A DNA stretch of 64,000 nucleotides from Actinospineispora spinosispora DSM 44797 (GTDB lineage: Bacteria; Actinomycetota; Actinomycetes; Mycobacteriales; Pseudonocardiaceae): positions 175,137 through 239,136 of the forward strand of contig NZ_KE386838.1 in the NCBI RefSeq assembly GCF_000429025.1. The letters are read 5' to 3'. This document shows positions 50,740 through 59,773 of this stretch, piece after piece (within the stretch, counting starts at the first letter, position 1; each line of letters begins with the position of its first letter). Position numbers and translations under genes: made by a program. The notes under the pieces were generated by a model that saw only the letters and a program-made list of their open reading frames with translations, ran no database searches and was not told where the DNA came from.

Positions 50740-51340
50740 CCGCATCAGCGCGGTCCGCTGGCCGGCACTGGCCGACGAGCTGGCCGAGCGGCTGAGCCGC
50801 GCCGAGGGCAGGCAACGGGTGCTGATCGACGGCCCGCCGCCGACCCGCCCGGAAGCGCTCGCCCAGCTGCTGGCCGAGCGGCTGCGGGTGCTCGGACGCC
50901 GGACCGTCACGGTCGAGGCCGCCGACTACCTGCGTCCCGCCTCGGTACGCCTGGAGCACGGCCACACCGACCCGGACGAGTTCCTGGACAGCTGGCTGGA
51001 CGTGGCGGGGCTGCGCCGCGAGGTACTGAACACGGACGGCCGGGTGCTGCCGAGACTGTGGAACGCGGCGAACGACCGGGCGTTCCGGGACAGCAGGGTC
51101 GAGCTCCCGGCGGACGGGATCGTGGTCGTGTCCGGCGCGCTGCTGCTCGGCAGAGGCCTGCCGGCCGAGCTGACCGTGCACCTGCGGATGACCGCGGCCG
51201 CACTCGCCAGACGCACCGAAGAGTCCCTGCACTGGACGCTGCCCGCCTACGTCCGCTATGACGTCGAGCACCATCCGACGGAGGCGCACGTACTCGTGCT
51301 GGCCGACGATCCGGACCGGCCGGCACTCGCCAGAAGCTGA
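50729..51340 (+). CDS. Uridine kinase-like protein with degenerate P-loop
   Basis: A 203-residue protein with the overall pattern of actinobacterial proteins annotated as uridine kinases (VEAADYLRPASVRLEHGHTD, FLDSWLDVAGLRREVL, VVVSGALLLGRGLPAELTVH). The Walker A position reads IDGPPPTRPEAL and lacks the Gly-Lys-Ser/Thr needed for ATP binding, so kinase activity is doubtful. GTG start inside the ASCH gene suggests translational coupling. Confidence 0.75.
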   Translation: MPGSRISAVRWPALADELAERLSRAEGRQRVLIDGPPPTRPEALAQLLAERLRVLGRRTVTVEAADYLRPASVRLEHGHTDPDEFLDSWLDVAGLRREVLNTDGRVLPRLWNAANDRAFRDSRVELPADGIVVVSGALLLGRGLPAELTVHLRMTAAALARRTEESLHWTLPAYVRYDVEHHPTEAHVLVLADDPDRPALARS

Positions 51341-51503
51341 TCAGAAGTGATCGTGATCACCTGGCCGTCAACCCGGCGGTGAGCAGCACTGACATCGAAA
51401 GTTAGTGCGCAGTAAAGGAAGACCCACCCGGACGGACCTGGCGGAGAAACCTGCGGGAGTAGATCATGGTCCCCAGATGAACGGGACTGTGAAATTGAGA
51501 TTG

Positions 51504-51586
51504 TGGGCGAGGAGGGAGTTGAACCCTCACGTCCTTACGGACACACGGACCTGAACCGTGCGCGTCTGCCATTCCGCCACTCGCCC
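51504..51586 (-). tRNA. tRNA-Leu (anticodon CAG)
   Basis: The minus strand reads GGGCGAGTGGCGGAATGGCA at the 5' end and ends TTCAACTCCCTCCTCGCCCA. The anticodon stem CACGG/CCGTG encloses loop TTCAGGT, giving CAG. A long variable arm (TGTCCGTAAGGACG) is typical of class II tRNA-Leu. CCA is not encoded. A tRNA-Leu next to fhaA is also the mycobacterial arrangement. Confidence 0.97.
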
Positions 51587-51733
51587 TGACGGAGAGAACG
51601 CTAGCACGGTGCTGTTCGCGACCCGTTCACGGGGGGCCACCGATCATGAGCGCCCCCACCCCAACGGGTACCAGAAGGACCCTCGAAGGGCTAGCGAAAC
51701 AAAGAAGGATCTGACCCGCGTCTCTAGCACAGA

Positions 51734-51739
51734 TACGAT
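51734..51739 (+). promoter_or_regulatory. Possible -10 element of the fha operon
   Basis: TACGAT lies 45 bp before the fhaA start in the 197-bp gap after tRNA-Leu. A matching -35 is not obvious. No other feature was found in the gap. Confidence 0.25.
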
Positions 51740-51783
51740 CGTTGGTACTGGCAACACGCCGATTTCGAGAAGAAGGGGTTCAG

Positions 51784-53019
51784 GTGGGCCGCGCTGAGCG
51801 CTTCGAGCGCCGGTTGGAGGGCTTCGTGGGCGATGCCTTTGCTCGAGTGTTCGGCGGTAACGTCGTGACCGAGGAGGTATCGCAGGCACTTGTGCGCGAA
51901 GCCGAAGTCTCCGTGCGTCCACTTGCCGGTGGCCGGCGACTCGCCCCGAATCGCTACGCGGTGCTGCTCAGCCCTACCGACCATGACCGTATGGCGGAGG
52001 ATGCGCAGCGCGTGACCCAGTCACTGACAACACGTGTGTTGAGCCTGGTCGCCGACCAGGGGTGGGACACCTACGGCGACGTCGTAGTCTCACTGGAGCG
52101 CTCCGAGGCGCTGCACACGGGTCAGTTCCGTACCAGCTCGACCGTGGATCCGGATGTCTCCAGAGCCGCGCCGAGACCTCGCAACGCAAAGGAACCACCG
52201 ATGAGCCAGCCACCAGGTCACCCCGAGGAGAACGGTCACTACGGCTACGACCGCGCCCCGCGCGGCTACGGCCAGCAGACCTACGCGGACCCCAACGACG
52301 CGCGCGGCCAGGAGCAACCGGCCGGGTACGACCAGGGTTACCCGCAGCAGGGCTACGACCAGCAGGGCTACCCGCAGCAGGGCTACGAGCAGCAGCCCGG
52401 TGGGTACGACCAGCAGGGTTATGCCCAGCAGGGCTACGACCAGCAGGGCGGGTACGCCCAGCCGGGGTACGACCAGGGCTACGCACAGCAGCCCGGGTAC
52501 GACCAGCAGCAGGGCTACTACGACCAGCAGCAGGGCTATGCCCAGCAGGGTTACGCCCAGCCCGGGTACGACCAGCAGGGCTACGCGCAGCCCGGTTACC
52601 CGCCTCAGGGGTATGACCAGCAGGGCTACTACGACCAGGGTTACGGCCAGCCCGGCTACGACCAGCAGGGCTACTACGACCAGGGTTACGGCCAGCAGGG
52701 CTACCCCCAGCCCGGCTACGACCAGGCCGGCGCAGGCGCCTCGCTGACCATCGACGACGGCTCGAACCGCAGCTTCGACCTGCACGGTGGCACGACGGTC
52801 ATCGGTCGCGGCCAGGAGTCGGACTTCCGGCTGCCCGACACCGGGGTCTCCCGGCGGCACCTGGAGATCAACTGGGACGGCCACACGGCGACCCTGTCCG
52901 ACCTCGGCAGCACCAACGGCACCACGGTCAACGGGAACCCGGTGCAGACCTGGCAGCTGTCGGACGGCGACGTCATCCGGATCGGACACTCGACACTCGT
53001 CTACCGGGCCGCCAGTTAG
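51784..53019 (+). CDS. fhaA: FhaA: DUF3662 and FHA-domain phosphothreonine-binding protein
   Basis: A 411-residue protein. The N-terminal DUF3662 domain (residues 1-115, RAERFERRLEGFVGDAFARV) is followed by a long low-complexity linker at about 150-320, rich in Gly-Tyr-Asp-Gln-Gln repeats. A C-terminal FHA domain closes the protein (TTVIGRGQESDFRLP, TGVSRRHLEINW, LGSTNGTTVNG). FHA binds phosphothreonine, for example on PknB targets or the MviN pseudokinase, to restrain peptidoglycan synthesis at the poles and septum. The GTG at 51784 follows AAGGGG. First gene of the pknB operon. Confidence 0.95.
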   Translation: MGRAERFERRLEGFVGDAFARVFGGNVVTEEVSQALVREAEVSVRPLAGGRRLAPNRYAVLLSPTDHDRMAEDAQRVTQSLTTRVLSLVADQGWDTYGDVVVSLERSEALHTGQFRTSSTVDPDVSRAAPRPRNAKEPPMSQPPGHPEENGHYGYDRAPRGYGQQTYADPNDARGQEQPAGYDQGYPQQGYDQQGYPQQGYEQQPGGYDQQGYAQQGYDQQGGYAQPGYDQGYAQQPGYDQQQGYYDQQQGYAQQGYAQPGYDQQGYAQPGYPPQGYDQQGYYDQGYGQPGYDQQGYYDQGYGQQGYPQPGYDQAGAGASLTIDDGSNRSFDLHGGTTVIGRGQESDFRLPDTGVSRRHLEINWDGHTATLSDLGSTNGTTVNGNPVQTWQLSDGDVIRIGHSTLVYRAAS

Positions 53020-53087
53020 CCTTGACGCCTGGCCAGAGCACCCGCTCAGGTCTGAGTGGGTTCTAGTCAGGAACGGAGTCGTCTCGG

Positions 53088-53543
53088 TTGCCCGAGCTGG
53101 TGCTGCAGCTGACCAGGGCAGGGTTCCTGGCCCTGCTCTGGTTGTTCGTGCTGGTCGCGTTGCGGGTCGTGCGATCCGACCTCTACGCGGCGTCCGGGCT
53201 GCGTGCGATGGTCCCGTCGCGGCGTGCCACGGCGCGTCCGGGGCGCAGTCGCAACGCCCGGCAACTGATCGTCACCCATGGTGCGCTGGCCGGCACCAGG
53301 GTGACCCTAGACTCCAGGCCGATCATGCTGGGACGCGCGGACGACTCGACCTTGGTGCTGGACGACGACTACGCCTCCACGCGGCATGCGAGGCTGTCGC
53401 TACAGGGCGAGGAGTGGTACGTGGAGGACCTCGGGTCGACCAATGGGACCTATCTGGACCGAGCTAAGGTCAGCGGACCCACTCGGGTGCCGCTGGGCAC
53501 TCCGATCCGCATCGGCAAGACCGTGATCGAGCTGCGCTCATGA
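53088..53543 (+). CDS. fhaB: FhaB (FipA-like) membrane FHA protein
   Basis: A 151-residue protein with one N-terminal span (RAGFLALLWLFVLVALRVV) and a cytoplasmic FHA domain (RPIMLGRADDSTLVLDDDYA, STRHARLSL, EDLGSTNGTYLDRAKV). It is a PknA/PknB substrate that links phosphorylation to division proteins. The TTG start has GGAG nine bases upstream. It overlaps pstP by 4 bp. Confidence 0.94.
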   Translation: MPELVLQLTRAGFLALLWLFVLVALRVVRSDLYAASGLRAMVPSRRATARPGRSRNARQLIVTHGALAGTRVTLDSRPIMLGRADDSTLVLDDDYASTRHARLSLQGEEWYVEDLGSTNGTYLDRAKVSGPTRVPLGTPIRIGKTVIELRS

Positions 53544-54916
53544 CATTGGTTCTCCGTTATTCGGCCCGCAGCGACCGCGGCCTGGTTCGTCAGAACAACC
53601 AGGACTCGGTCTATGCCGGGCCCCGCCTGCTTGCCCTTGCCGACGGCATGGGCGGCCACGCCGCCGGCGAGGTCGCATCCAAGCTGGTGATCTCCGCGCT
53701 CGTCCCGCTCGACGACGACGAGCCCGGTGACGACCTGCTGCGCGAACTGCGCGACGCCACGCACGAGGGCAACCGCGCGATCACCCAGCTGGTGAACGAG
53801 CAGCCCGACCTGGAGGGCATGGGCACGACGCTCACCGCCATCCTGTTCGCCGGCAGCCGCCTGGGCATGGTGCACGTCGGCGACTCCCGCGCCTATCTGA
53901 TGCGGGACGGCCACTTCAGCCAGATCACGAAGGACGACACGTTCGTCCAGTCGCTGGTGGACGAGGGCCGGATCACCGAGGACGAGGTGCACACGCACCC
54001 GCAGCGCTCGTTGCTGCTGCGCGCGCTGACCGGTCACGAGCTGGAGCCCTCGCTGACGATCCGCGAGGCCCGTGCCGGCGACCGCTACCTGTTGTGCTCG
54101 GACGGGCTGTCCGGCGTGGTGAGCGCCGAGACGCTGGCCGACACACTGCGCAACCCGGACCCGAAGCTGACCGCCGACCGGCTCATCGAGCTGGCGCTGC
54201 GCGGCGGCGGTCCGGACAACATCACGGTCATCGTCGCGGACGTGGTGGACATCGACTTCGGTGAGGACGACCCGATCGTCGGCGGTGCCGCCGGTGACGG
54301 TTCCGACTCCGACATGGCCCCGCCGGACTCGGCGGCGGCCCGTGCCTCGGTCACGACCCTGCCCAGGGTCGCGCCGCAGCGCATCGAGCCGAGGGCGGAG
54401 ACTCCGCCGCCCCGGCGCAAGGGCAAGGCGGCGCTGATCGTGCTGTCCGTGCTGATCGTCCTGGTCGGCGCGACGGCGCTGGCCCGGCTGTGGGTGATGC
54501 AGCAGTACTACGTCGGTACGAAGGCCGATGCCGTGGTGATCTACCAGGGCGTGCGCGGCAGTGTGCTGGGCATCCCGCTGCAGACGCTGCGTGAGCGGTC
54601 CTGCCAGCCGAACGAGCGCGACTGCACCGAGATCAACGTGGCCGACCTGACCGAGTCGGCCCGGCAGACCGTGCAGGCAGGCATCATCCCGAAGCAGAGC
54701 GGGCTGGAGGGCGCGCGGGACACGGTCCGCCGGTTGCGCGAGGACGAGATGCTGCCGCCGTGCCCGACCGAGCCGCCGGCCGCCCCGAAGCCGAACCCCA
54801 CTCCCGGCGCCGCGGGCAAGCCCGCTGACGCCGGTCAGCCGCCCGCGGACCCGGACACCACGGATCTGCAACCGAGGCGGCCCGAGCCAGGCAAAACCTG
54901 CCGCACGGTGAGCTGA
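53540..54916 (+). CDS. pstP: PstP: PP2C-family Ser/Thr protein phosphatase
   Basis: A 458-residue membrane phosphatase. Metal-site motifs are SDRGLVRQNNQDS, LALADGMGGHAAGEVAS, GMGTTLTAIL, HVGDSRAYL, LCSDGLSGVV and GGPDNITVIVAD, all intact. A span follows near residues 295-315 (ALIVLSVLIVLVGATALARL) and then an extracellular domain. It dephosphorylates PknA/PknB and their substrates and is encoded between the FHA proteins and RodA in one operon. Confidence 0.96.
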   Translation: MTLVLRYSARSDRGLVRQNNQDSVYAGPRLLALADGMGGHAAGEVASKLVISALVPLDDDEPGDDLLRELRDATHEGNRAITQLVNEQPDLEGMGTTLTAILFAGSRLGMVHVGDSRAYLMRDGHFSQITKDDTFVQSLVDEGRITEDEVHTHPQRSLLLRALTGHELEPSLTIREARAGDRYLLCSDGLSGVVSAETLADTLRNPDPKLTADRLIELALRGGGPDNITVIVADVVDIDFGEDDPIVGGAAGDGSDSDMAPPDSAAARASVTTLPRVAPQRIEPRAETPPPRRKGKAALIVLSVLIVLVGATALARLWVMQQYYVGTKADAVVIYQGVRGSVLGIPLQTLRERSCQPNERDCTEINVADLTESARQTVQAGIIPKQSGLEGARDTVRRLREDEMLPPCPTEPPAAPKPNPTPGAAGKPADAGQPPADPDTTDLQPRRPEPGKTCRTVS

Positions 54917-56460
54917 TGGGCTCGCCGAGCCAGGGCGATGAGCCCCAGAACTCGGGAGCTACCGGACCCACCGGAACCACTGGCGTCCCACCTGTCACAT
55001 CCAACTCAGGTGTGTCGTCCACCGCGGCGGCCCCCGCTGTCGCGGCGCAGGCCGCCAAGGCCCAGGTGACCAAGGGCCGGTCGGCCGAGCTGGTGTTGCT
55101 CGCGTTCGCCGCCGTACTCACGACCGGTGCGCTGATCCTGGTCGAGGCGAACCAGGAACAGGAGCTGACCAGCACGCTGCTGATCCTCGGCGGCTGCTAC
55201 CTGGCGCTGTTCACCGGCGCGCACCTGGTCGTCCGCAAGTGGGCGCCGTACGCGGACCCGCTGATCCTGCCGTGCGCCGCGATGCTCAACGGGCTCGGAC
55301 TGGTCATGATCCACCGGGTCGACCTGGCCAGGGCCGACCGCGCCACCCAGCTCGACCAGGGTGTCCCGCAGCTGTTCGCGAACCGCCAGATCGTCTGGAC
55401 GCTCATCGCGCTCGTCCTGTTCGCGGCCACCCTGTGGTTCGTCTCCGACCACCGGACGCTCGCCCGCTACGGCTACACCGCCGGTTTCCTCGGTCTGGTC
55501 CTGCTCGCGCTGCCCGGTCTGCTGCCGGCCAGCATCTCCGAGGCCAACGGCGCCAAGATCTGGCTCCGGCTGTGGATCTTCTCGATCCAGCCCGGTGAGT
55601 TCTCCAAGGTCCTGCTGATCATCTTCTTCTCCGCGCTGCTGATCTCCAAGCGCGAGCTGTTCACCGCCGCTGGCAAGCACTTCCTCGGGATGGAGCTGCC
55701 CCGGCCGCGCGACCTGGCCCCGCTGCTGGTCGCCTGGCTGCTGTCGGTGGGCGTACTGGTCCTGGAGAAGGACCTGGGTAGCTCGCTGCTGTACTTCGGT
55801 GTCCTGCTGGTGCTGCTGTACGCGGCAACCGAACGGGTGTCCTGGCTGGTCATCGGCCTGCTGTTCTTCGCGGCCGGCGCGACCCTGGCGTACAGCCTGT
55901 TCGGCCACGTACGCGACCGGATCGAGGTCTGGCTGGACCCGTTCAGCCATTTCGACACCGCCGGCTACCAGATCGGGCAGGCGCTGTTCGGGCTCGGCAC
56001 CGGCGGCGTGGGCGGCACCGGCCTGGGCGCCGGACGGCCTGAGCTGGTTCCGTTCGCCTGGAGCGACTTCATGGTCTCCTCGATCGGCGAGGAGCTCGGA
56101 CTGATCGGGCTGGCCGCGGTCCTGGTGGTCTACCTCGTACTGGTCACCCGCGGCCTGCGCAGCGCACTCGCCGTGCGGGACAGTTTCGGCAAGCTGCTGG
56201 CGACCGGACTGGCGTTCTCGCTGGCCCTGCAGGTGTTCGTGGTCATGGGCGGGGTGACCCGGCTGATCCCGCTGACCGGTCTGACCATCCCCTTCATGTC
56301 GGCCGGTGGCTCGTCGCTGGTCGCCAACTACATCATCGTGGCGCTGCTGCTGCGCATCTCGAACGCGGCGCGCTCACCCGGCGGGAAGAAGCCGGCGGCG
56401 CCGCAGACGCCACTCGCCGAGGCGAAGACCGAGATGGTCGGCGGGGCGGGCAAGAAGTGA
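54916..56460 (+). CDS. rodA: RodA/FtsW-family peptidoglycan glycosyltransferase
   Basis: A 514-residue SEDS protein with about ten or more membrane spans. LWIFSIQPGEFSKVLLIIFF, VLVLEKDLGSSLLYFGVL and GLTIPFMSAGGSSLVANYII are the SEDS signatures. It polymerises lipid II in cooperation with the class B PBP encoded next. The ATG overlaps the PstP stop by one base, and the stop overlaps pbpA. Confidence 0.95.
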   Translation: MGSPSQGDEPQNSGATGPTGTTGVPPVTSNSGVSSTAAAPAVAAQAAKAQVTKGRSAELVLLAFAAVLTTGALILVEANQEQELTSTLLILGGCYLALFTGAHLVVRKWAPYADPLILPCAAMLNGLGLVMIHRVDLARADRATQLDQGVPQLFANRQIVWTLIALVLFAATLWFVSDHRTLARYGYTAGFLGLVLLALPGLLPASISEANGAKIWLRLWIFSIQPGEFSKVLLIIFFSALLISKRELFTAAGKHFLGMELPRPRDLAPLLVAWLLSVGVLVLEKDLGSSLLYFGVLLVLLYAATERVSWLVIGLLFFAAGATLAYSLFGHVRDRIEVWLDPFSHFDTAGYQIGQALFGLGTGGVGGTGLGAGRPELVPFAWSDFMVSSIGEELGLIGLAAVLVVYLVLVTRGLRSALAVRDSFGKLLATGLAFSLALQVFVVMGGVTRLIPLTGLTIPFMSAGGSSLVANYIIVALLLRISNAARSPGGKKPAAPQTPLAEAKTEMVGGAGKK

Positions 56461-57929
56461 ACACACCTGTCCGCCGAATCGCGGTGGCAGTGATGGTGAT
56501 GATCCTGCTGCTGCTGGCCAACCTGACGTACGTGCAGGTCATCAAGGCCAACGACTACCGAACCGACCCGCGCAACCAACGCGTGCTGCTCGAGGAGTAC
56601 GCCCGCAAGCGCGGCCAGATCAGCGCGGGTGGCCAGGTTCTGGCCAATAGTGTGGAAACCAACGACCGACTGCGCTATCAACGGCACTACGGCAACGGTC
56701 CGATGTACGCACCGATCACCGGCTACTACTCGGTGGTCTACAGCTCCAGCGGCATCGAGCGGGCCGAGGACGACGTCCTCAACGGCTCCGACGACCGGTT
56801 GTTCGTTCGTCGGCTGTCCGACCTGATCACCGGTCGGGACCCCAGCGGCGGGAACGTGGTGCTGACGCTCGATCCCCAGGTGCAGAAGGTGGCGTACGAC
56901 GCGATGACCGCCAAGCACTTCGCGGGAGCGGTGGTGGCGATCCGGCCGTCCACCGGCGAGATCCTGGCGATGGTGTCCACCCCGTCCTACGACCCGTCGC
57001 CGCTGGCCAGCCACAACTCCACCACCCAGCAGCAGGCCTGGCAGGCGGCGAAGACCCAGGACCCGCCCACCCTGATCAACCGGGCGATCTCCACGACCTA
57101 CCCGCCCGGTTCGACGTTCAAGCTCGTCGACGTCGCCGCCGCGCTCCAGTCCGGCTACACGCCGCAGAGCCCGCTCACCGCCGCATCCCAGGTCACCCTC
57201 ACCGGGACCAACACGACGCTGGAGAACTTCGCAGGCACCCCGTGCGGCGGCGGGCCCACCGCGACGCTCGCCGACGCGTTGGCCCGGTCCTGCAACACCG
57301 CGTTCGCCACGCTCGCCGGTCAGCTCGGCCCCTCCAAGCTCCGGACCCAGGCCGAGGCGTTCGGCATCGGCGACTCGGACACCACGATCCCCATGCCGGT
57401 GGCCGCCTCACAGCTGGGCGACCTGCCCGACACCGCGGCGCTGGAGCAGTCCGGGATCGGCCAGCGTGACGTGCGGCTGACCCCCTTGCAGAACGCCGAG
57501 ATCGTCGCGACCATCGCGAACGGTGGCGTCCGGATGGCACCGCACCTGGTCAAGGAAATCCAGGCACCGGACCTGTCGCCGCTGGACACGACCGAGCCGG
57601 ACCGCATCGGCCAGGCGATCCCGGCCGACGTGGCGGCCACCATCACGCAGTTGATGCTCGGCTCGGAGGCCCGCACCCTGGGGGGCGGCAAGATCACCGG
57701 TGTACAGATCGCGTCGAAGACCGGGACCGCCGAACACGGCGCCAACCCGAAGCAGACGAAGCCGCACGGCTGGTACGTCGCCTTCGCGCCCGCGCAGAGC
57801 CCCGAGGTGGCCGTCGCGGTGCTGGTCGAGGACGGCGGCGACCGAGGGCAGGAGGCGACCGGTGGCTCGATCGCCGCACCGATCGGCCGCGCCGTGATCG
57901 GAGCCGCGCTGGGCGGAGGTACCCGCTGA
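56457..57929 (+). CDS. pbpA: PbpA: class B penicillin-binding protein, transpeptidase
   Basis: A 490-residue protein with an N-terminal anchor (AVMVMILLLLANLTYV) and transpeptidase domain: SxxK in PPGSTFKLVD (Ser near 220), SxN in ARSCNTAFATL and KTG in IASKTGTAEHG (near 421). It crosslinks the glycan made by RodA at elongation or septal sites. GTG start overlaps rodA by 4 bp. A GTGAGTG hairpin separates it from pknA. Confidence 0.95.
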   Translation: MNTPVRRIAVAVMVMILLLLANLTYVQVIKANDYRTDPRNQRVLLEEYARKRGQISAGGQVLANSVETNDRLRYQRHYGNGPMYAPITGYYSVVYSSSGIERAEDDVLNGSDDRLFVRRLSDLITGRDPSGGNVVLTLDPQVQKVAYDAMTAKHFAGAVVAIRPSTGEILAMVSTPSYDPSPLASHNSTTQQQAWQAAKTQDPPTLINRAISTTYPPGSTFKLVDVAAALQSGYTPQSPLTAASQVTLTGTNTTLENFAGTPCGGGPTATLADALARSCNTAFATLAGQLGPSKLRTQAEAFGIGDSDTTIPMPVAASQLGDLPDTAALEQSGIGQRDVRLTPLQNAEIVATIANGGVRMAPHLVKEIQAPDLSPLDTTEPDRIGQAIPADVAATITQLMLGSEARTLGGGKITGVQIASKTGTAEHGANPKQTKPHGWYVAFAPAQSPEVAVAVLVEDGGDRGQEATGGSIAAPIGRAVIGAALGGGTR

Positions 57930-57945
57930 TGCCGACGACGTCCCG

Positions 57946-57993
57946 CCTCGTGAGTGTTGAGTACGGCTCTGGCCATACTCAACACTCACGAGG
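57946..57993. repeat. GTGAGTG hairpin inside the operon, between pbpA and pknA
   Basis: CCTCGTGAGTGTTGAGTA pairs with TACTCAACACTCACGAGG; three central mismatches. The arms are close to those at 39031-39082. It lies in the only gap wider than 70 bp between fhaB and pknA, so it may lower readthrough into the kinases. Confidence 0.88.
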
Positions 57994-58017
57994 TCTGAGC
58001 TGCTGCGACGGTCGCTG

Positions 58018-59589
58018 ATGGCACTTCACGAAGGCGACCAGATCGCCGAGCGGTACCGGCTGACCAAGCAGATCGCGGTCGGCGGCATGGGCGAGGTCTG
58101 GGAGTCCGCCGACCTGCGCCTCGGCCGCACCGTGGCGATCAAGGTGCTCAAGCCGGAGATCGGCTCCGACCCCGACTTCCTGGCCCGGTTCCGCACCGAG
58201 GCGCAGATCGCCGCCTCGATCAACCACCGGGGCATCGCCGGCGTGCACGACTACGGCGAGGGCGTCACCCCGGACGGCACCCCGACCGCCTACCTGGTGA
58301 TGGAGCTGGTGCGCGGCGAGCCGCTGTCCGCCCGCATCGCGTCCCGGGGCAAGCTCGGCACGGTCCTGACCCTCGATCTGCTCGAACAGGCCGGCCGGGG
58401 CCTGTACGCGGCGCACTCCCGGGGCTTCGTGCACCGCGACGTCAAGCCGGGCAACATCCTGCTCGCCGACGACGGCACGGTGAAGCTCACCGACTTCGGC
58501 ATCGCCAAGGCCGCGTCGGCCGCGCCGGTGACCGAGTCGGGCATGGTGATGGGCACCGCCCACTACATCGCCCCCGAACAGGCACGCGGCGACGAGGCCA
58601 GCCCGGCGAGCGACGTGTACTCGCTCGCCGTGGTCGGCTACGAGTGCCTCACCGGGCACCGGCCGTTCCAGGCGGCCAGCCCGGTCGACGTGGCGATGAT
58701 GCACATCAACGACCCGCTGCCGCCGCTGCCGAAGGACATCCCGGAGAACGTCCGGGCGCTGATCGAGAACACGCTGGTCAAGGAACCCGGCCAGCGCTAC
58801 AAGAACGGCGGCGACTTCGCCGCTGCCGTCGCGGCCGTCCGGCGCGGCCTTCCCCCGCCGAACCCGGACTCGGTCGTGGTGCAGAGCACCTCGGGCGCGC
58901 TGCCCGCGGTCGGCTCCCTGCTGACCGACCGGATCGAGTCCTCCAGCGACGGGCTCGCCATCGCCGGGCTCGCGGCGCCCGGCATGCCACCGCTGCCCGG
59001 CAAGGGATCCGGCAGGTCAGGGCTGCGCAAACGCGGCAAGTCGGCGAACAAGGGTCAGTCCGCCGCGACCGGCACAGGCCATCAGACGATCACCGCGTCC
59101 GGCCCGCGCGCCGTCAGCACCAGCGGCGGCTACCCGCAGGCAGGCCCCTACTCCCCGACCGGTGCGACGGCAGGCCCTCCTCGCCAGTTCGCCCCATTGC
59201 CGTCCCCCACTCGATCCGGCCGCATCGCGCTGTTCGTCACGTTTGTCCTCCTCACCATCGCAGCCGTGGCGATCGGTGTCTACGTCGTGCGCAATGCGGT
59301 GAGCACCGACGGTCAGGGAGTCGGCAGGACCCATCCGACGGTCCGCTCCTCGGTTCCGGCACCGGGAACGCCGCCGGCGGGAAGTGTCCTGGTAGACCCG
59401 GGTGCCTACACCGGTAAACCGGCCACCACGGCGATCGCCGGACTGCAGACCTCGGGTCTCAACCCCACGCTGCACAGCACGACCGGCGCGCCACCGGCCG
59501 ACCCCGCTGCCTGTACGGTCACCGACTTGTCGCCGAACGGCCAACAACCTCCAGGGACGGTGGTGACGATCACATGCACACCGCGCTAG
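58018..59589 (+). CDS. pknA: PknA: Ser/Thr protein kinase
   Basis: A 523-residue receptor kinase. ATP lysine K42 in TVAIKVLKPE, catalytic HRDVKPGNIL (D141), DFG at 159-161, activation loop TESGMVMGTAHYIAPEQARG. A long Pro/Gly/Ser juxtamembrane region precedes one span (IALFVTFVLLTIAAVAIGVY). The short extracellular tail looks like a single PASTA-like unit (PGAYTGKPATTAIAGLQTSG, then GTVVTITCTPR). Mycobacterial PknA lacks such a unit. It controls growth and division with PknB. Confidence 0.94.
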   Translation: MALHEGDQIAERYRLTKQIAVGGMGEVWESADLRLGRTVAIKVLKPEIGSDPDFLARFRTEAQIAASINHRGIAGVHDYGEGVTPDGTPTAYLVMELVRGEPLSARIASRGKLGTVLTLDLLEQAGRGLYAAHSRGFVHRDVKPGNILLADDGTVKLTDFGIAKAASAAPVTESGMVMGTAHYIAPEQARGDEASPASDVYSLAVVGYECLTGHRPFQAASPVDVAMMHINDPLPPLPKDIPENVRALIENTLVKEPGQRYKNGGDFAAAVAAVRRGLPPPNPDSVVVQSTSGALPAVGSLLTDRIESSSDGLAIAGLAAPGMPPLPGKGSGRSGLRKRGKSANKGQSAATGTGHQTITASGPRAVSTSGGYPQAGPYSPTGATAGPPRQFAPLPSPTRSGRIALFVTFVLLTIAAVAIGVYVVRNAVSTDGQGVGRTHPTVRSSVPAPGTPPAGSVLVDPGAYTGKPATTAIAGLQTSGLNPTLHSTTGAPPADPAACTVTDLSPNGQQPPGTVVTITCTPR

Positions 59590-59773
59590 CGCAGGCCGCC
59601 GCTGCCGTCACATACCGTCGGCGAGCGGTTCACCTGCCGTACTTCTCAGCGGACGATCCTGGAAAATACGCAGGTCGCCGCCCCCAGCGAGCCGACGACC
59701 GCCTCACTATCGTCGCTCCGGCGCGGACCAGGCATGATGAAGTGACCCTCGAGACAACCAGGAACCCCCACAG

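Noticed and set aside
51646..51711. 22-codon open frame between tRNA-Leu and fhaA
   Set aside because: No ribosome site and no similarity I recognise; probably leader or spacer sequence.
52252..52735. Possible direct-repeat array in DNA
   Set aside because: The periodicity is the coding sequence of the FhaA Gly-Tyr-Gln linker in one intact frame.
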